Shown piece after piece: positions 33,637-34,951 of a stretch of DNA of 34,951 bases. The DNA is from Lolliginicoccus lacisalsi (lineage in GTDB: Bacteria; Actinomycetota; Actinomycetes; Mycobacteriales; Mycobacteriaceae), in contig NZ_JACYWE010000012.1 in NCBI RefSeq assembly GCF_014841105.1, forward strand, positions 1,957-36,907, given 5' to 3'. Both the position numbers and the translations under genes were made by a program. Below the pieces are notes generated by a model that was not told where the DNA came from, did no database searches, and worked only from the letters and a program-made list of their open reading frames with translations. How positions within the stretch are numbered: the stretch's first letter is position 1; the number at the start of each line of letters is the position of its first letter.

Positions 33637-34893
33637 GTGAGCGAGAGATTTGTCGTAACTGGTGGTGGGCGGCTCGAGGGCGAAGTGGTGGTCGGCGGCG
33701 CCAAGAACAGCGTGCTCAAGCTGATGGCTGCGGCGCTGCTCGCAGAGGGCACGACGACCCTGACGAACTGCCCGGACATCCTGGACGTGCCGCTGATGGG
33801 CGATGTGCTCACCGGCCTGGGGTGCGAGGTCGAGCGAGATGGCAGCACCGTCCGCATCACGACGCCCGCGCAGCTCAAGTACCACGCGGACTTTCCCGCC
33901 GTCCGGCAGTTCCGGGCATCGGTCTGCGTGCTAGGACCGCTCGTCGCGAGATGCCACAAGGCCATCGTTGCCCTGCCGGGCGGGGACGCGATCGGCTCCC
34001 GCCCCCTCGATATGCACCAGGCTGGACTACGCCTGCTCGGTGCCACCAGCACCATCGAGCATGGGTGTGTCGTTGCGGAGGCCACGGAGCTGCATGGCGC
34101 GGATATTCGTCTCGCCTTCCCGTCGGTCGGTGCGACCGAGAACATCCTGATGGCCGCCGTGCTGTCGAAGGGGCGGACGATCCTCGATAACGCAGCGCGC
34201 GAGCCGGAGATCGTCGATCTGTGCATCATGCTGAGCCGGATGGGAGCCCGTATCGAGGGCGCGGGGTCGAGCACGCTCACTGTCACTGGGGTCGATTCGC
34301 TGAAGCCGGTCGATCATCGGGTGATCGGGGATCGGATCGTTGCCGCTACGTGGGGAGTCGCCGCGGCGATGACTCGGGGCGACGTGACCGTGAAGGGCAT
34401 CAATCCCGCCCACTTGCAGCTCGTGCTCGACAAGCTCCGCGAAGCGGGGGGCGAGGTCACCCATGGCAAGGACTGGTTCCGCGTCGTGCAGCGGGAGCGA
34501 CCGAAGGCGGTGAACTTCGCGACGCTGCCGTACCCCGGGTTTCCGACCGACCTCCAGCCCATGGCAATAGGCCTGGCCGCGGTCGCTGACGGGACGTCGA
34601 TGATCACCGAGAACGTCTTCGAGGCACGCTTCCGGTTCGTCGAGGAGATGGTGCGGCTCGGAGCCGATGCCAAGACCGACGGCCATCATGCGGTGATCCG
34701 GGGCGTCGAGCAGCTCTCGAGCGCGCCCGTGTGGTCGTCCGACATCCGCGCGGGCGCCGGGCTCGTGCTGGCAGGGCTTGTCGCCGATGGCAAGACCGAG
34801 GTCTTCGACATCTACCACATCGACCGCGGCTACCCCTCGTTCATCGAGGACATCCAGGGGCTTGGCGGCGATGTGCAGCGGGTGGACGACTAG
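33637..34893 (+). CDS. murA: UDP-N-acetylglucosamine 1-carboxyvinyltransferase (MurA)
   Basis: It transfers enolpyruvate from PEP to UDP-GlcNAc, the first committed step of peptidoglycan synthesis. It has 418 residues, the same as M. tuberculosis MurA. The substrate-binding lysine is K23 in [10 protein letters not shown]. The flexible loop reads [15 protein letters not shown]: the usual fosfomycin-reactive Cys (E. coli Cys115) is Asp117. Other conserved segments are [40 protein letters not shown] and [17 protein letters not shown] 33637 gives [13 protein letters not shown]. In mycobacteria an rRNA operon lies next downstream; the last 58 bp here show nothing decisive. Confidence 0.97.
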   Translation: MSERFVVTGGGRLEGEVVVGGAKNSVLKLMAAALLAEGTTTLTNCPDILDVPLMGDVLTGLGCEVERDGSTVRITTPAQLKYHADFPAVRQFRASVCVLGPLVARCHKAIVALPGGDAIGSRPLDMHQAGLRLLGATSTIEHGCVVAEATELHGADIRLAFPSVGATENILMAAVLSKGRTILDNAAREPEIVDLCIMLSRMGARIEGAGSSTLTVTGVDSLKPVDHRVIGDRIVAATWGVAAAMTRGDVTVKGINPAHLQLVLDKLREAGGEVTHGKDWFRVVQRERPKAVNFATLPYPGFPTDLQPMAIGLAAVADGTSMITENVFEARFRFVEEMVRLGADAKTDGHHAVIRGVEQLSSAPVWSSDIRAGAGLVLAGLVADGKTEVFDIYHIDRGYPSFIEDIQGLGGDVQRVDD

Positions 34894-34951
34894 CTGCCCG
34901 CGTTGACGTTGAGGTTTGCTGCTGTGAGCTGGGGGTTTGTGCTGGGGGCGC

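Noticed and set aside
34894-34951. rRNA operon promoter after murA, as in mycobacteria
   Set aside because: TTGACG (34903-34908) is present but no -10 box lies at the right distance before the window ends; the evidence is insufficient.

Overview
The window is a GC-rich (roughly two-thirds G+C by eye) chromosomal segment of an actinobacterium. Gene order and protein sequences point to the order Mycobacteriales (the Mycobacterium-Rhodococcus-Hoyosella-Dietzia side). The run argS-lysA-hom-thrC-thrB-rho-rpmE-prfA-prmC-sua5-(glyA)-wecA-atpI-atpBEFHAGDC-DUF2550-pduO/murA is the same backbone seen around Rv1292-Rv1315 in M. tuberculosis. It is not Mycobacterium itself: the ATP synthase delta subunit is not fused to a b' subunit, AtpE differs at the usual bedaquiline-contact positions, and a glyA gene sits between sua5 and wecA. 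I cannot name the genus with confidence.

Layout. Positions 1-2384 hold poorly recognised genes: the 3' tip of one gene, a 473-residue orphan and a 111-residue small protein, separated by a 571-bp AT-richer gap that carries an operator-like element. Positions 2432-5535 hold the three-gene proton-translocating NAD(P) transhydrogenase (pntAA, pntAB, pntB) behind a CRP/GlxR-like site. An MFS transporter follows (5576-6850); its first codons lie inside a perfect 19-bp inverted repeat. Next come a tRNA-Arg(CCG) on the minus strand and a 456-bp non-coding stretch containing a large nested palindrome and a 35-bp tandem repeat. A minus-strand DUF3105-DUF305 membrane/extracytoplasmic pair runs back toward it. 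From 9151 a tightly overlapping operon makes ArgRS, diaminopimelate decarboxylase and the homoserine/threonine branch of aspartate metabolism. Then come Rho, ribosomal protein L31 (with a strong intrinsic terminator), release factor 1 and its methylase PrmC (split by a minus-strand secreted-protein gene), Sua5, GlyA and WecA. The complete nine-gene F-ATP synthase operon (atpI to atpC) fills 24516-32471, followed by DUF2550, a PduO-type cobalamin adenosyltransferase (minus strand) and MurA.

How the parts work together. Most of the window is core physiology. It covers redox balance (Pnt), translation (ArgRS, tRNA-Arg, L31, RF1, PrmC and Sua5 for t6A), transcription termination (Rho), amino acid and one-carbon supply, early cell-envelope steps (MurA for peptidoglycan, WecA for arabinogalactan-type linker synthesis, diaminopimelate/lysine) and energy conversion.

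The most unusual signals are these. (i) An exact 45-bp in-frame tandem duplication inside rho duplicates the segment containing the RNA-contacting R-loop. (ii) The palindrome plus 35-bp repeat locus at 7077-7404 has its own TANNNT box and looks like a structured non-coding element. (iii) A 19-bp perfect hairpin covers the start of the MFS gene. (iv) TANNNT-N6/N8-start-codon modules recur and predict that argS, wecA, atpI, murA, pduO and the MFS gene are translated from leaderless transcripts. I found no CRISPR array, phage, transposase or clear new multi-gene system. All positional arguments are from reading the sequence; no database search was run.
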